From positions 3,100,001 to 3,164,000 of the forward strand of contig NZ_CP099222.1 of assembly GCF_029717145.1 (NCBI RefSeq): a stretch of DNA of 64,000 nt. Reading direction: 5' to 3'. Positions 12,085 to 25,284 of the stretch are shown here, one piece after another. Within the stretch, counting starts at the first letter, position 1. Each line of letters begins with the position of its first letter. The translations under genes were made by a program, and so were the position numbers. Below the pieces are notes generated by a model. It saw only the letters and a list, made by a program, of their open reading frames with translations. It ran no database searches and was not told the origin of the DNA. The DNA is from Citrobacter freundii (lineage in GTDB: Bacteria > Pseudomonadota > Gammaproteobacteria > Enterobacterales > Enterobacteriaceae).

Positions 12085-13428
12085 CTAACGGTAGCGTTTT
12101 ATAGGGCTATTTTGATCCTGTCCGGCAAGCCAGGCGAGCTTTTCGCCAATCTTACCCTCAAGACCTCTGTTTGTCGGGCGATAATAGCGTGTTTGTGCCA
12201 GTTCCTGCGGGAAGTACTCTTCGCCGGCAGCATACGCATTCGGCTCGTCGTGCGCGTAGCGATATTCCTGGCCGTAGCCCATTTCTTTCATTAACTTCGT
12301 CGGCGCATTACGCAGATGCACGGGTACGTCGTAATCCGGACGATCGCGTGCATCTGCCAACGCCGCTTTATAGGCGGTATACACCGCGTTACTCTTCGGC
12401 GCGCAGGCCAAATAAACAATCGCCTGGGCAATCGCCCGCTCACCTTCCGCAGGTCCAACGCGAGTGAAACAATCCCATGCCGAAATCGCCACCTGCATGG
12501 CTCGGGGATCGGCATTACCCACGTCTTCAGAAGCGATCGCCAGACAGCGGCGTGCAACATACAGCGGATCGCCCCCTGCAGTAATGATGCGTGCGTACCA
12601 GTAGAGGGCCGCATCCGGCGCGCTTCCGCGTACTGATTTATGTAATGCCGAGATAAGATCGTAAAAACGATCGCCTTTATTATCAAAGCGTGCGCTACGC
12701 TCTCCGGCAATCTCTGTCAGCAATGTGGGTTGTAAAACGCGTTTTCCGCTGGCGTCGACTTCCGCCATATCGGCCATCATTTCCAGCGTATTTAGTGCCC
12801 GACGCGCATCGCCATTCACCAGCTCGGCAATGGCCCGACGGGTTTCATTCGGCAGAACAATATCCTGGCCGCCGTAGCCTCGCGCTTTGTCCGCCATCGC
12901 CTGATCCAGTACCTGCTCGATATCGTCGGTAGTGAGCGATTTAAGCAGATAGACGCGCGCACGCGACAGTAATGCCGAGTTCAGCTCAAACGAGGGGTTT
13001 TCAGTCGTGGCGCCTATAAACGTAATGGTGCCATCTTCAATATGAGGGAGAAAGGCGTCCTGCTGACTTTTATTAAAGCGGTGGACTTCATCCACAAACA
13101 ATATAGTGCGCCGACCGGCGTTACGATTCTGACGCGCACGTTCAATCGCCTCACGAATTTCTTTCACACCCGAGGTGACGGCCGAAATGCGTTCAACATC
13201 TGCGTTCGCGTAGCGGGCGATCACTTCAGCAAGAGTCGTTTTACCCGTGCCTGGAGGGCCCCATAAGATCATGGAGTGCAGGTGCCCGGCCTCGATGGCG
13301 CGTGGCAAGGGCTTACCTGCAGCCAGCAAATGCTGCTGGCCGATATACTGCGCTAAATTTTCTGGCCGCATACGCGCGGCCAGCGGCTGAAAGGTATTAT
13401 CAGAAAAATCGAGCGACAGATTACCCAC
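12085..13428 (-). CDS. rarA: Replication-associated recombination protein A (AAA+ ATPase)
   Basis: RarA (MgsA) is a clamp-loader-like AAA+ ATPase that acts at stalled replication forks. The Walker A motif GPPGTGKTT and Walker B FVDEVHRF are seen in the N-terminal half, and the [11 protein letters not shown] segment carries the arginine finger. At 447 aa the length is typical. It starts ten bases after the lolA stop, and the lolA-rarA pairing is conserved in enterobacteria. Confidence 0.97.
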   Translation of the reverse strand: MGNLSLDFSDNTFQPLAARMRPENLAQYIGQQHLLAAGKPLPRAIEAGHLHSMILWGPPGTGKTTLAEVIARYANADVERISAVTSGVKEIREAIERARQNRNAGRRTILFVDEVHRFNKSQQDAFLPHIEDGTITFIGATTENPSFELNSALLSRARVYLLKSLTTDDIEQVLDQAMADKARGYGGQDIVLPNETRRAIAELVNGDARRALNTLEMMADMAEVDASGKRVLQPTLLTEIAGERSARFDNKGDRFYDLISALHKSVRGSAPDAALYWYARIITAGGDPLYVARRCLAIASEDVGNADPRAMQVAISAWDCFTRVGPAEGERAIAQAIVYLACAPKSNAVYTAYKAALADARDRPDYDVPVHLRNAPTKLMKEMGYGQEYRYAHDEPNAYAAGEEYFPQELAQTRYYRPTNRGLEGKIGEKLAWLAGQDQNSPIKRYR

Positions 13429-13438
13429 TCACACGCCT

Positions 13439-14050
13439 CTACTTACGTTGATCGTCTACCGTGACACCCTGCGGAGGGGTAAAGGTGAATTTGGATGGTT
13501 CGATTGCGCCATTCTGCTGAGATTTCAGCTGATAGCTACTGCGCTGATCGTCCTGCTCGACGGCGCTAAACTGATGGATAGTGCCGTCGCGTCCCACATT
13601 GATGGTGAACTGCTTCAGATTGCCGCTGCTGGTTTTCGGAGTCAACACGAAGTCATCACCGTTTTGCTTGATGTTGTACTGCTGCCAGTCGCTGGACTGG
13701 TTGCGCGCAATCAGCATAAACGGCGTATTACCCGTGGCATCTTTCAGCCAGGTTGCCGTGGCCTGTTCGACAAACGGATTAAAGAACCACAGCGTTTTAC
13801 CGTCGGAGACCAGAATGCTTTCATCAGGCTGTGTCATATGCCAGTTAAACAGGTTCGGACGTTTAACCCACAGGTCACCCTGACCTTCCTGTACCGCTGC
13901 GCCGCTACCATCAGTCACCTTCTGAGTAAAGCTGGCATGGAAGCTACTGACTTTATCCAGACGGCTTTTCAGGTCACTGGCGGCGTCAGCCCAGACGCTG
14001 CTCACCACAAAGCTCGACAGTAATGCACAGGTGATTGCGATCTTTTTCAT
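13439..14050 (-). CDS. lolA: Outer-membrane lipoprotein carrier protein
   Basis: LolA is the periplasmic chaperone that takes lipoproteins from the LolCDE exporter and hands them to LolB at the outer membrane. A signal peptide ends at VWA, leaving a mature protein that starts [10 protein letters not shown]. At 203 aa it is almost identical to E. coli LolA. It sits between ftsK and rarA in the conserved order. Confidence 0.97.
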   Translation of the reverse strand: MKKIAITCALLSSFVVSSVWADAASDLKSRLDKVSSFHASFTQKVTDGSGAAVQEGQGDLWVKRPNLFNWHMTQPDESILVSDGKTLWFFNPFVEQATATWLKDATGNTPFMLIARNQSSDWQQYNIKQNGDDFVLTPKTSSGNLKQFTINVGRDGTIHQFSAVEQDDQRSSYQLKSQQNGAIEPSKFTFTPPQGVTVDDQRK

Positions 14051-14161
14051 CGTTATTCCTCAAAATTCGTCACTCCCGACGGGGAGATCCCTCTGCTATC
14101 CATTCCAGGCCAAAAATCAGCATGAGGAAAGTAGAAAATACTGAATTACTTAACTTTGCAA

Positions 14162-17100
14162 TCAATCGAAGGGCGGCGGCGCCAGCACTTCACGATTACC
14201 ATTATGCCCTTGCTCACTGACAATCCCCTGCGCTTCCATCTGCTCGATGATACGTGCCGCGCGGTTGTAACCGATGCGGAACTGACGCTGGACGCCGGAG
14301 ATGGAGGCTTTGCGTTTTTGGGTAACAAAATTCACCGCCTGATCAAACAGCGGATCCAGTTCTTCCCCATTGTCAAAACCACCGCCGCCGCCTTCGCTTT
14401 CGCTATCAGAAGTGATGCCCTCAACGTATTGCGGACGGCCTCGCGCTTTCCAGTCTTGAACAACGGCATGAACTTCTTCATCACGCACAAAGGCACCGTG
14501 TACACGCACCGGAATTGTCGAGTTTGGTGCGGAATAAAGCATATCCCCCATCCCTAACAGTGATTCAGCACCTGACTGATCAAGGATGGTACGCGAATCA
14601 ATTTTACTCGACACGGTAAAGGCAATACGGGTCGGGATGTTGGCTTTGATAAGCCCGGTAATCACATCAACCGACGGACGCTGGGTCGCCAGCACCAGGT
14701 GGATCCCCGCCGCACGCGCTTTTTGCGCCAAACGAGCGATCAGTTCTTCCACCTTTTTACCGACGGTCATCATCAGGTCAGCAAATTCATCGACCAGGAC
14801 AACGATATAAGGCTCTTTTTTCAGCACCGGATGGGTAACATCCATGCTATCGCCCGGTTTCCAGTACGGGTCCGGGATCGGGCGCCCCATACGATCCGCT
14901 TCTGCGATCTTCTCGTTGTAACCCGCCAGATTACGCACGCCCAGCGCTGACATCAGTTTGTAGCGGCGTTCCATTTCATTGACGCTCCAGCGCAACGCGT
15001 TGGCAGCATCCTTCATATCTGTAACCACTTCCGTCAACAGATGCGGAATGCCCTCATAAACCGACAACTCGAGCATTTTTGGGTCGATCATAATGAATCG
15101 CACATCTTCCGGCTGCGCCTTATACAGCATGCTGAGGATCATAGCATTGACCCCAACAGACTTACCGGAACCCGTGGTACCCGCCACCAGCAGATGCGGC
15201 ATCTTCGCCAAATCAGCCGTAACCGGTTCGCCGGCAATATCTTTACCGAGCACTACGGTCAGCGGAGAAGGATTATCACGGAATTTCGCGTTATCCAGCA
15301 CTTCGCGCAGGTAGACGGTCTGCCGTTTTTTGTTCGGTAATTCCAACCCAACATACGGTTTACCTGGAATAACCTCCACCACACGAACCGCAGCGGTTGA
15401 CAGTGAACGCGCCAGGTCTCGGGAGAGGTTAGAAATCCGTGCAGCCTTAACACCCGGAGCCAAATTCAGTTCAAAACGGGTTATCACCGGGCCCGGTGAA
15501 TAGTTCACCACATCAGCCTTAATACGGAAATCTGCTAAGCGCGCTTCCACCAGTCGCGCCATTTGCTCCAGCGCGAAGGTGTCCACCGGCTCAACTTCAC
15601 TCGGTGGCGGGGTGAGCAGATCCAGCGATGGCAGCAGCGTGGTTGGACGCTGAACAGGACGGCTGTCGCCATTGCGCATCAATAATGGATGGATCAGGCT
15701 ATCCTGCGGCTGCGGTGTAACAGGCTGTGACGGTTGCTGATAATGCTGCTGCGGTGCAACAGGCTGTGGCGGCTGCTGATAATGCTGCTGCGGTGCAACA
15801 GGCTGTGGCGGCTGCTGATAATGCTGCTGCGGTGCAACAGGCTGTGGCGGCTGCTGATAATGCTGCTGCGGCGCAACAGGCTGTGGCGGCTGCTGATAAT
15901 GCTGCTGCGGCACAGGCTCCGGTTCAGGCATAACGCTTGGGGTAAACAGCGGCTCATGCGGGCCATCATCCACCAGTGCTTTCATCGGCGAGAAAGCAAA
16001 GTCATCTAACGAGAACGGATTAGCGCCCGCAGGCTGTTCGCCGGAATAGCGCTGCTGCTGGGAAGAGGCAAACTGACGGGCCAACTCCGCTTCTGCTGCA
16101 GACTCTTCGTCCTCAATCTGATGCGTATTGTCCTGATACTCTTCACCATAACGATGCTGCTGCGACTGGGCGAACTGACGCGCCAGCTCATCCTGTTGCA
16201 TCGCTTCAATTTCATCGTCGGTATAATCCGTATCAAGCTGTTCTTCTCGCGCTTTCTCTTCGGCCATACGTTGCGACGGTAGTTTGATACCATATGAAGC
16301 CAGCTCACGACGCGTTGGCACACGGACGCGATTTGGACGCGGCAACTGCGGACCAATGCCTTCTTTCACCTGTGGACGCGGCGCACCGCTACCCGCCAGA
16401 CTAAACACAGGTGCAGCTACAGCAGCGGCCCCAGCGCCCATTGCGGCGTTTTTCACTCCGGCAGCCAGCGGCGCGACGGCCGCGACGGATTCAACCGGCG
16501 GTATAGATGCGGCAGTTGGCATTGATGGCATTGACGGTTTAATTCGTTCAGGTTCCTGCAGTGGTTCAGGAATGGGCTGATACCAGGCCGCGAGCTGTTC
16601 ACGCTCACGCGCGCGCTTTTCTTCCACCTCTTCAAAGTAATAGAGTGGCGGACGCGCCGGTTTCGTCTCTTCCACAACCGGTTCAGGCTCGACAACCGGC
16701 GGTTGCTCAACAACAGGCTCCTGCACGAAAGCAGGCGGCTGCTGAGACGCAGGCTGCTGGAATGTGGATTCCTGCTGGTAAGCCGGCTGCGGGTGATAAA
16801 CAGGATCCGGTGAAGGAACCGGCTGCTGTACCGGCTGTTGCTGCCAGCTTTGTTCTGGAACAGGCGGCTGCCACTGCGGCTGCATTTGCGGCTGCGGAGC
16901 TACCGGCTGTTGGTATTGAGGTTCGACAACGGGCGGCACAGCATATTGCGGCTGAGGCTCAACCGGTGCGGGCTGCTGCCACGGCTCATAAGGCTGTGCC
17001 GTCGGTTGAGTATATTGTGCAGGCTGCGGATAACCTTCGTAGGCAGGAGTCACAACCGGCTCAGCCACCTGTGGCGCTGGCGCAGGTTGCCATGCAGCAG

Positions 17101-18169
17101 TCGGTGCAGGCTGAACAGGAACACCACCGGAAACCAGCGGAGCTTGCATTAAAGGATCGGCTGGCGCACTCCAGGCCTGCGCGGTCGCCGTGGCTGCTGC
17201 TGCGGCTGTCACAGGCTCAGTCACCGAGTGACCACTTAGCAGCGGGTCGAACTCATCATATTCAGGCAGCGTCGCGCGATTACCCGAGAACAGAACATCA
17301 TTCGGATCGGCGGCAACACCACGGGCGCTGTATTCAATTTCATCTTCGTCGTCCATCCGTTTACCGGAGAACAGTGCAGCATCGGTATGACGACCAAGCG
17401 GATTGGTAAACTTCTCGGCCAGCCGCTTACGACGTGCTAATGCCCCACGAAGAATACGCGCCCGGCGTGATTCATGCGGTTTTCCTTCGGCGATGTCGAC
17501 GGACTCTTCATCGTCTTCATATTCTTCGTCATCGACCCAGGTATCGTCACGACGAGTGCGGTTACTGGCAAAGGTCAGGATATTGAGTAACCAGCCGCCC
17601 AGTTTTTCCGCAATGCTCACCCATGACCAACCGGTAAACAACGTCAGACCTGCCGCCCAGATGCACAATAGTGTGAGTGTTCCCCCGCTGCTATGCAGCA
17701 GAGGTTGTAGCGTGGTACTGAGCAGACTGCCAATCACGCCGCCAGACGCGAAATACCAGATATCATCGGCATTGATTGCCGCCAGTCCGCAAGAGGTGAG
17801 AATGAGCGCCAGAACGCCAATGATGCGCAGCGATACGGCGAAATAGTCAACGTACTCGTCACTGGCCTGATGTCGCCAGGTAAACCAACAGCCCCCAACA
17901 ATGATCACAGGTAGGGTGTAGGCCATGATGCCAAAAATAAAGAACAGCGTGTCCGCCAACCATGCTCCGGGTATTCCCCCAAGATTGTGGATAGGCTCGT
18001 GCCACGCGGTTTGCGACCAGCTGGGATCCGAAGGGTTAAAGCTGAGTAAGGCAGCCATCAACCAGACGGCAAAAAGGGCAATAAGGATCAGTAGCGCTTC
18101 CAGAAGTCGGCGCCCGCTGCTTAACTTCGTCAATGTGACGTCTTTGTCTTCAGTGTATTCCTGGCTCAA
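14162..18169 (-). CDS. ftsK: DNA translocase FtsK
   Basis: FtsK couples division to chromosome segregation. It pumps DNA toward dif and activates XerCD there. The order seen is four N-terminal membrane segments, a long Pro/Gln-rich linker, a RecA-like motor with Walker A GTTGSGKS and [10 protein letters not shown], and a C-terminal gamma winged helix ([14 protein letters not shown]). I choose the TTG start (leading to SQEYTEDKD) because GGAGAG lies just upstream and it matches the E. coli N-terminus; an ATG 19 codons earlier is rejected. This gives 1335 aa. The linker carries five 13-residue repeats encoded at 15721-15915. Confidence 0.97.
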   Translation of the reverse strand: MSQEYTEDKDVTLTKLSSGRRLLEALLILIALFAVWLMAALLSFNPSDPSWSQTAWHEPIHNLGGIPGAWLADTLFFIFGIMAYTLPVIIVGGCWFTWRHQASDEYVDYFAVSLRIIGVLALILTSCGLAAINADDIWYFASGGVIGSLLSTTLQPLLHSSGGTLTLLCIWAAGLTLFTGWSWVSIAEKLGGWLLNILTFASNRTRRDDTWVDDEEYEDDEESVDIAEGKPHESRRARILRGALARRKRLAEKFTNPLGRHTDAALFSGKRMDDEDEIEYSARGVAADPNDVLFSGNRATLPEYDEFDPLLSGHSVTEPVTAAAAATATAQAWSAPADPLMQAPLVSGGVPVQPAPTAAWQPAPAPQVAEPVVTPAYEGYPQPAQYTQPTAQPYEPWQQPAPVEPQPQYAVPPVVEPQYQQPVAPQPQMQPQWQPPVPEQSWQQQPVQQPVPSPDPVYHPQPAYQQESTFQQPASQQPPAFVQEPVVEQPPVVEPEPVVEETKPARPPLYYFEEVEEKRAREREQLAAWYQPIPEPLQEPERIKPSMPSMPTAASIPPVESVAAVAPLAAGVKNAAMGAGAAAVAAPVFSLAGSGAPRPQVKEGIGPQLPRPNRVRVPTRRELASYGIKLPSQRMAEEKAREEQLDTDYTDDEIEAMQQDELARQFAQSQQHRYGEEYQDNTHQIEDEESAAEAELARQFASSQQQRYSGEQPAGANPFSLDDFAFSPMKALVDDGPHEPLFTPSVMPEPEPVPQQHYQQPPQPVAPQQHYQQPPQPVAPQQHYQQPPQPVAPQQHYQQPPQPVAPQQHYQQPSQPVTPQPQDSLIHPLLMRNGDSRPVQRPTTLLPSLDLLTPPPSEVEPVDTFALEQMARLVEARLADFRIKADVVNYSPGPVITRFELNLAPGVKAARISNLSRDLARSLSTAAVRVVEVIPGKPYVGLELPNKKRQTVYLREVLDNAKFRDNPSPLTVVLGKDIAGEPVTADLAKMPHLLVAGTTGSGKSVGVNAMILSMLYKAQPEDVRFIMIDPKMLELSVYEGIPHLLTEVVTDMKDAANALRWSVNEMERRYKLMSALGVRNLAGYNEKIAEADRMGRPIPDPYWKPGDSMDVTHPVLKKEPYIVVLVDEFADLMMTVGKKVEELIARLAQKARAAGIHLVLATQRPSVDVITGLIKANIPTRIAFTVSSKIDSRTILDQSGAESLLGMGDMLYSAPNSTIPVRVHGAFVRDEEVHAVVQDWKARGRPQYVEGITSDSESEGGGGGFDNGEELDPLFDQAVNFVTQKRKASISGVQRQFRIGYNRAARIIEQMEAQGIVSEQGHNGNREVLAPPPFD
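15721..15915 (-). repeat. 39-bp tandem repeat (5 copies) in the FtsK linker
   Basis: Five head-to-tail units encode [13 protein letters not shown]. The three inner copies are nearly identical and the edge copies diverge. The unit length is a multiple of three, so copy-number change keeps the frame. Confidence 0.95.
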
Positions 18170-18303
18170 AAACGGCTCTCCAGGTTTCAGGCTTTTCCTG
18201 CCCGATGCTAAAACGGACAACAGCACCGGGTTGCCCCGGCACTGTTGCTGTATGGATTAACAGGAGTGTAATCAAACTACGTCGATTTTGCACCTGTTCC
18301 GTG

Positions 18304-18798
18304 TTAGCGCGTCTTAATTACCAGACGATTGCTCTGTTTAACTTCTTCCATTACCACGTAAGTACGTGTGTCATTCACGCCAGGCAGACGCAGCAGGGTT
18401 TCCCCCAATAGCTTGCGGTATGCTGACATATCCGGTACGCGTGTTTTCAGCAGGTAGTCGAAATCACCGGAAACCAAATGACACTCTTGAATTTCTTCAA
18501 GTTTTTGCACTGCAGTGTTGAACTGCTCAAAGACATCCGGTGCGCCACGATTCAGAGTAATCTCAACAAAAACCAGAAGTGATGCATCCAGATAATGCGG
18601 GTTTAACAGCGCCGTATAGCCCTGAATAAATCCCTGTCTTTCTAACCGACGCACACGCTCAAGGCAGGGCGTTGGTGAAAGTCCCACTCGTTTAGAAAGC
18701 TCGACGTTAGAAATACGCCCATCCTTTTGCAGCTCATTAAGAATGTTACGATCGATACGGTCGAGATCTTTGCCAGGGCGCTTCTTACTATCTACCAT
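18304..18798 (-). CDS. lrp: Leucine-responsive regulatory protein
   Basis: Lrp is a global regulator of amino-acid metabolism, fimbriae and nutrient transport. The N-terminal helix-turn-helix (ISNVELSKRVGLSPTPCLER) and the C-terminal RAM ligand-binding domain are clear. The 164-aa length is exact for the family and the sequence is essentially that of E. coli. It is divergent from trxB, with about 580 bases between their starts. Confidence 0.98.
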   Translation of the reverse strand: MVDSKKRPGKDLDRIDRNILNELQKDGRISNVELSKRVGLSPTPCLERVRRLERQGFIQGYTALLNPHYLDASLLVFVEITLNRGAPDVFEQFNTAVQKLEEIQECHLVSGDFDYLLKTRVPDMSAYRKLLGETLLRLPGVNDTRTYVVMEEVKQSNRLVIKTR

Positions 18799-20351
<1,553 letters not shown>

Positions 20352-20375
20352 GTTTTACAAATCAGTAACAAAAGT

Positions 20376-20408
20376 AAAAAAGGCGACTATCAGTCGCCTT
20401 TATTTTTG
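20376..20408 (+). terminator. Terminator after trxB
   Basis: AAGGCGAC and GTCGCCTT form a short stem followed by a T-rich tail, between trxB and cydD. Confidence 0.85.
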
Positions 20409-20465
20409 CCCCGTTGTAACATTGTCCTGCCTAAAAATTCCTATAACTCACCTGCTAAGCGAGCA

Positions 20466-22232
20466 ATGAATAAAACCCGTCAAAAAGAGCTAACACGCTG
20501 GTTAAAACAGCAAAGTGTCATTTCCCAGCGTTGGCTGAATATTTCACGCCTGTTAGGCTTCGTCAGCGGCCTGTTAATTGTCGCTCAGGCCTGGCTCCTG
20601 GCACGCATTCTTGATCACATGATCATGGATAATATTCCCCGCGAAGCCCTTCTGCTCCCTTTCATCGTATTAGTGCTGATTTTCATCCTGCGTGCATGGG
20701 TGGTCTGGCTACGTGAGCGGGTCGGTTTTCACGCGGGACAGCACATTCGTTTTGAAATTCGCCGTCAGGTTCTGGACCGTCTGCAACAGGCAGGCCCCGC
20801 GTGGATCCAGGGTAAACCAGCCGGAAGTTGGGCCACGTTGGTGCTCGAGCAGATTGACGATATGCATGATTACTACGCGCGTTATCTGCCGCAAATGGCG
20901 CTTGCCGTCTGCGTCCCCATTTTGATTGTCGCGGCCATTTTCCCGTCTAACTGGATAGCTGCCCTTATTCTGCTTGGCACTGCACCGCTAATCCCCATGT
21001 TTATGGCAATGGTCGGTATGGGCGCTGCTGATGCTAACCGACGTAACTTTCAGGCGCTAGCCCGACTCAGCGGTCATTTCCTCGACCGCTTGCGTGGTAT
21101 GGAAACGTTAAGAATATTTGGTCGCGGCGAAGCGGAAACAGAAAGCATTCGTGCGGCATCACAAGATTTTCGCCAGCGCACCATGGAAGTTCTGCGCCTC
21201 GCGTTCCTCTCCTCCGGCGTACTGGAATTTTTCACCTCGCTGTCCATCGCGCTGGTGGCGGTTTACTTTGGCTTCTCGTACCTCGGTGAACTCAACTTCG
21301 GCCACTATGGCGTTGGTGTTACCTTAGCCTCTGGATTCCTGGCACTGATTCTTGCGCCTGAGTTTTTCCAGCCCTTACGCGATCTGGGCACGTTTTATCA
21401 TGCCAAAGCCCAGGCCGTCGGTGCCGCAGACAGCCTGAAAACGTTCATGGAAATGCCGCTGGCGCATCCTGAACGTGGCGACATTGAGCTGGCCGTAAAA
21501 GAGCCGGTTTCGATTACCGCAGAAGATCTGGTTATCACCTCCCCGGAAGGTAAAGTGCTTGCTGGTCCACTTAACTTCTCGCTGCCAGCCGGTCAGCGCG
21601 CGGTACTGGTGGGACGTAGCGGCTCCGGTAAGAGCTCGCTGCTGAATGCCCTTTCTGGTTTTCTCTCGTATCAGGGTTCGCTGCGAATTAATGGTTTTGA
21701 GCTTCGCTCCCTGGCCCCTGACTCCTGGCGAAAACAGCTGTCGTGGGTAGGACAGAACCCACAGCTTCCTGCCCCAACGTTGCGCGATAATGTGCTGCTG
21801 GCACGTCCAGATGCCAGCGAGCAACAGCTTCAGGCCGCGCTCGACAGCGCCTGGGTAAGTGAGTTTTTACCTCTGCTGCCTCAGGACGTGGATACCCCGG
21901 TCGGCGATCAGGCCGCCCGACTTTCCGTCGGGCAAGCGCAGCGCGTTGCCGTCGCCCGCGCCTTGCTCAATCCGTGTCAGCTAATGCTACTGGACGAACC
22001 CGCCGCTAGCCTCGATGCGCACAGCGAGCAGCGCGTCATGCAGGCGCTGAATGCAGCATCACGCCGCCAGACCACGCTGATGGTCACGCACCAGCTTGAA
22101 GACCTTACCGAGTGGGATGCCATTTGGGTCATGCAGGACGGACAGATCGTCGAGCAAGGCACTTATGCTCAACTGAGCGCAGCCAACGGGGCTTTTGCAA
22201 CACTGCTGGCTCACCGTCAGGAGGACATCTAA
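20466..22232 (+). CDS. cydD: Cysteine/glutathione ABC exporter subunit CydD
   Basis: CydD forms a heterodimer with CydC that exports cysteine and glutathione to the periplasm and is needed for cytochrome bd assembly. Six N-terminal membrane helices precede an ATPase domain with Walker A GRSGSGKSS, signature LSVGQAQ and Walker B LMLLDEP. The start at MNKTRQKEL gives 588 aa, matching E. coli; a 20-codon longer frame is rejected. cydC begins right after its stop. Confidence 0.97.
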   Translation: MNKTRQKELTRWLKQQSVISQRWLNISRLLGFVSGLLIVAQAWLLARILDHMIMDNIPREALLLPFIVLVLIFILRAWVVWLRERVGFHAGQHIRFEIRRQVLDRLQQAGPAWIQGKPAGSWATLVLEQIDDMHDYYARYLPQMALAVCVPILIVAAIFPSNWIAALILLGTAPLIPMFMAMVGMGAADANRRNFQALARLSGHFLDRLRGMETLRIFGRGEAETESIRAASQDFRQRTMEVLRLAFLSSGVLEFFTSLSIALVAVYFGFSYLGELNFGHYGVGVTLASGFLALILAPEFFQPLRDLGTFYHAKAQAVGAADSLKTFMEMPLAHPERGDIELAVKEPVSITAEDLVITSPEGKVLAGPLNFSLPAGQRAVLVGRSGSGKSSLLNALSGFLSYQGSLRINGFELRSLAPDSWRKQLSWVGQNPQLPAPTLRDNVLLARPDASEQQLQAALDSAWVSEFLPLLPQDVDTPVGDQAARLSVGQAQRVAVARALLNPCQLMLLDEPAASLDAHSEQRVMQALNAASRRQTTLMVTHQLEDLTEWDAIWVMQDGQIVEQGTYAQLSAANGAFATLLAHRQEDI

Positions 22233-23954
22233 ATGCGCGCTTTGCTACCTTATCTGACGCTGTATAAACGTCATAAATGGATGTTAACGCTGGGAATTAT
22301 TCTGGCGATCATCACGCTATTAGCCAGTATCGGCTTGCTGACACTTTCCGGTTGGTTCCTCTCCGCTTCCGCGGTGGTTGGCGTCACCGGGATTTACAGT
22401 TTTAACTATATGCTCCCCGCTGCCGGCGTGCGCGGTGCGGCGATCACCCGTACCGCAGGTCGTTATTTCGAGCGACTGGTCAGTCACGACGCGACATTCC
22501 GCGTGTTGCAGCACCTGCGTATTTATACATTTAGTAAGCTGCTGCCACTCTCTCCGGCGGGTCTGGCCCGTTATGGCCAGGGTGAACTGCTTAACCGCAT
22601 CGTTGCGGATGTCGATACGCTTGATCACCTTTATCTGCGCGTCATCTCTCCGCTGGTTGGGGCATTTGTCGTGATTATGGTGGTGACGCTGGGTCTGAGC
22701 GTTCTCGATCTCACGCTGGCCATCACCCTCGGTGGCATCATGCTACTGACCTTGTTTATTTTGCCTCCGCTGTTTTATCAGGCCGGAAAACGCACCGGGC
22801 AAAACCTGACGCACCTGCGCGGGCAATATCGCCAACAGCTGACCTCCTGGCTGCAAGGCCAGGCCGAGCTGACCATTTTTGGCGCAAGTGTTCGCTATCG
22901 AGCACAAATGGAAGCCACAGAGTTACAGTGGCACGAAGCTCAGCGTCGCCAGTCCGAATTAACGGCGCTGTCTCAGGCCCTAATGCTGCTGATTGGCGCA
23001 CTGGCCGTCATCGTGATGCTCTGGATGGCCTCGGGCGGCGTGGGAGGCAATACCCAGCCAGGTGCGCTGATTGCGCTGTTTGTGTTCTGCGCACTGGCCG
23101 CATTTGAAGCCCTGGCCCCGGTAACGGGTGCATTTCAGCACCTCGGTCAAGTGATCGCCTCTGCCCTGCGCATTACAGAACTGACGGAACAAAAACCGGA
23201 AGTCACTTTCCCCGACGCAGGATCGACAGTTTCTGAGCCGATCACCCTCACGCTGCGCGACGTTTGTTTCAGCTACCCGGGCCAGGCGCAAAATGCGCTG
23301 GATACCCTCTCCCTGCAAGCAAAACCCGGCGAGCATGTTGCGATTCTCGGCCGCACCGGCTGTGGAAAGTCCACCCTGCTACAACTGCTGACCCGCGCCT
23401 GGAACCCGCAACACGGTGAAATTTTGTTTAACGACCGCGCGATTTCAACTCTGAGTGAGTCAACGCTGCGTCAAAGCATCAGCGTCGTGCCGCAACGTGT
23501 GCACCTTTTTAGCGCCACATTACGCGACAACCTGCTGCTGGCCGCGCCGCAGGCCAGTGATGATGCATTATCCGAAATACTGTGCCGCGTTGGTCTGGAA
23601 AAACTGCTGGAAGATGATGGTCTCAACGCCTGGTTAGGTGAAGGGGGTCGTCAGCTTTCCGGCGGCGAACTCCGCCGTCTGGCAATCGCTCGCGCGGTAC
23701 TCCACGATGCCCCGCTGATGCTGCTGGATGAACCTACCGAAGGACTGGACGCTACCACCGAAAGTCAAATGCTTGAATTGATTAGTGATGTCATGCGAGA
23801 TAAAACGGTATTGATGGTGACGCATCGCCTGCGCGGGCTATCGCGTTTTAATCAAATAATAGTGATGGACAACGGACACATTATTGAGCAAGGTAATCAC
23901 GCAGATCTGTTAGCCAGGCAGGGGCGTTATTACCAGTTTAAGCAACGTCTGTAA
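22233..23954 (+). CDS. cydC: Cysteine/glutathione ABC exporter subunit CydC
   Basis: This partner of CydD is a 573-aa half-transporter with N-terminal membrane helices. Its nucleotide-binding domain has Walker A GRTGCGKST, signature LSGGELRR and Walker B LMLLDEP. The ATG directly abuts the cydD stop, so the two are probably translationally coupled and made in equal amounts. Confidence 0.97.
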   Translation: MRALLPYLTLYKRHKWMLTLGIILAIITLLASIGLLTLSGWFLSASAVVGVTGIYSFNYMLPAAGVRGAAITRTAGRYFERLVSHDATFRVLQHLRIYTFSKLLPLSPAGLARYGQGELLNRIVADVDTLDHLYLRVISPLVGAFVVIMVVTLGLSVLDLTLAITLGGIMLLTLFILPPLFYQAGKRTGQNLTHLRGQYRQQLTSWLQGQAELTIFGASVRYRAQMEATELQWHEAQRRQSELTALSQALMLLIGALAVIVMLWMASGGVGGNTQPGALIALFVFCALAAFEALAPVTGAFQHLGQVIASALRITELTEQKPEVTFPDAGSTVSEPITLTLRDVCFSYPGQAQNALDTLSLQAKPGEHVAILGRTGCGKSTLLQLLTRAWNPQHGEILFNDRAISTLSESTLRQSISVVPQRVHLFSATLRDNLLLAAPQASDDALSEILCRVGLEKLLEDDGLNAWLGEGGRQLSGGELRRLAIARAVLHDAPLMLLDEPTEGLDATTESQMLELISDVMRDKTVLMVTHRLRGLSRFNQIIVMDNGHIIEQGNHADLLARQGRYYQFKQRL

Positions 23955-23997
23955 GCTATTATTGAACGATCGACTCGCGTAGTGGAGTTTCGCTGTC

Positions 23998-24702
23998 ATG
24001 CGCCTGGTGCAACTGTCCCGCAATTCTATCGCCTTCCCGTCACCGGAAGGCGCGTTACGCGAACCTAACGGTTTGTTAGCGCTGGGTGGCGATCTCAGCC
24101 CTGCCCGTCTGCTTATGGCGTACCAGCGCGGTATTTTTCCGTGGTTTTCTCCTGGCGACCCAATTCTTTGGTGGTCGCCCGATCCGCGCGCCATTTTGTG
24201 GCCTGAGACATTTCATCTTAGCCGTAGCATGAAGCGTTTTCATAAACACTCACCTTATCGTGTCACGTTAAATTACGCCTTTAGTCAGGTGATTGAAGGT
24301 TGTGCCAATGACCGCGAAGAAGGGACCTGGATAACGCGTGATATTGTTGACGCTTACCACCGCCTGCATGAATTGGGGCACGCGCATTCCATTGAAGTGT
24401 GGCGGCACAATGAATTAGTCGGCGGTATGTACGGCGTTTCGCAAGGCACGCTCTTCTGCGGTGAATCAATGTTCAGTCGTCAGGAAAATGCCTCAAAAAC
24501 CGCGTTGCTTGTTTTTTGCGCTGAATTTAGCCAGCAGGGTGGGAAGTTAATTGACTGTCAGGTGTTAAATGGACATACAGCGTCGCTGGGCGCCGTCGAA
24601 ACGCCGCGTCGGGAGTACCTTGAACACTTGAGCAGACTGCGCCAGCAGCGGTTACCCAGCCATTTTTGGGTACCCCGGACGTTATTTTTACCTCAGGAGT
24701 GA
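23998..24702 (+). CDS. aat: Leucyl/phenylalanyl-tRNA-protein transferase
   Basis: Aat adds Leu or Phe to proteins with N-terminal Lys or Arg, making them substrates of the ClpS-ClpAP N-end-rule pathway. The 234-aa protein shows family landmarks: [15 protein letters not shown], the [18 protein letters not shown] block and the GNAT-like core with GESMFSR. Its usual near neighbours clpS and clpA are not found downstream in this window. Confidence 0.97.
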   Translation: MRLVQLSRNSIAFPSPEGALREPNGLLALGGDLSPARLLMAYQRGIFPWFSPGDPILWWSPDPRAILWPETFHLSRSMKRFHKHSPYRVTLNYAFSQVIEGCANDREEGTWITRDIVDAYHRLHELGHAHSIEVWRHNELVGGMYGVSQGTLFCGESMFSRQENASKTALLVFCAEFSQQGGKLIDCQVLNGHTASLGAVETPRREYLEHLSRLRQQRLPSHFWVPRTLFLPQE

Positions 24703-24987
24703 ATGTTTTCGGCACATTTTTTGTCGGGGTGTTATAATTGCGTCGCAGAGTTGGTTTAGCCCATTACCCCGCCGCCGTTAAGGAACAGTTCGCGTCAGGC
24801 AACGCCTATCGTTTATTTCATCGTTCCCTTACACGTTGCGCTTTAAGTGCGGCTTTGCCGTGTGTGGATAGAGTAATGCGCCAAACTTGATTTGCTGTAT
24901 TTTAATCGCGCAAATCTTTACTTATTAAAAGAACTTCGGCATTATCTTGCCGGTTCAAATTACGGTAGTGATACCCCAGAGGATTAG

Positions 24988-25206
<219 letters not shown>

Positions 25207-25238
25207 TTTTTTTCACGCCAGACTGGCGTCCAGATAAT

Positions 25239-25266
25239 AAAAGGTCGGTATATCCGGCCTTTTTTG
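25239..25266 (+). terminator. Terminator after infA
   Basis: AAAAGGTCGG and CCGGCCTTTT pair (one G-T) with a T tail. It separates infA from the convergent LysR gene. Confidence 0.85.
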
Positions 25267-25284
25267 TGGGCCAAATTTGAGGCT

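Noticed and set aside
15721..15915. Regularly spaced repeats as a CRISPR array
   Set aside because: The units are direct tandem repeats without unique spacers and lie inside the coding frame of ftsK.
16561..17409. 282-codon frame antisense to the ftsK linker
   Set aside because: The low-complexity Gln/Pro linker gives an Ala-rich mirror frame; no independent support.
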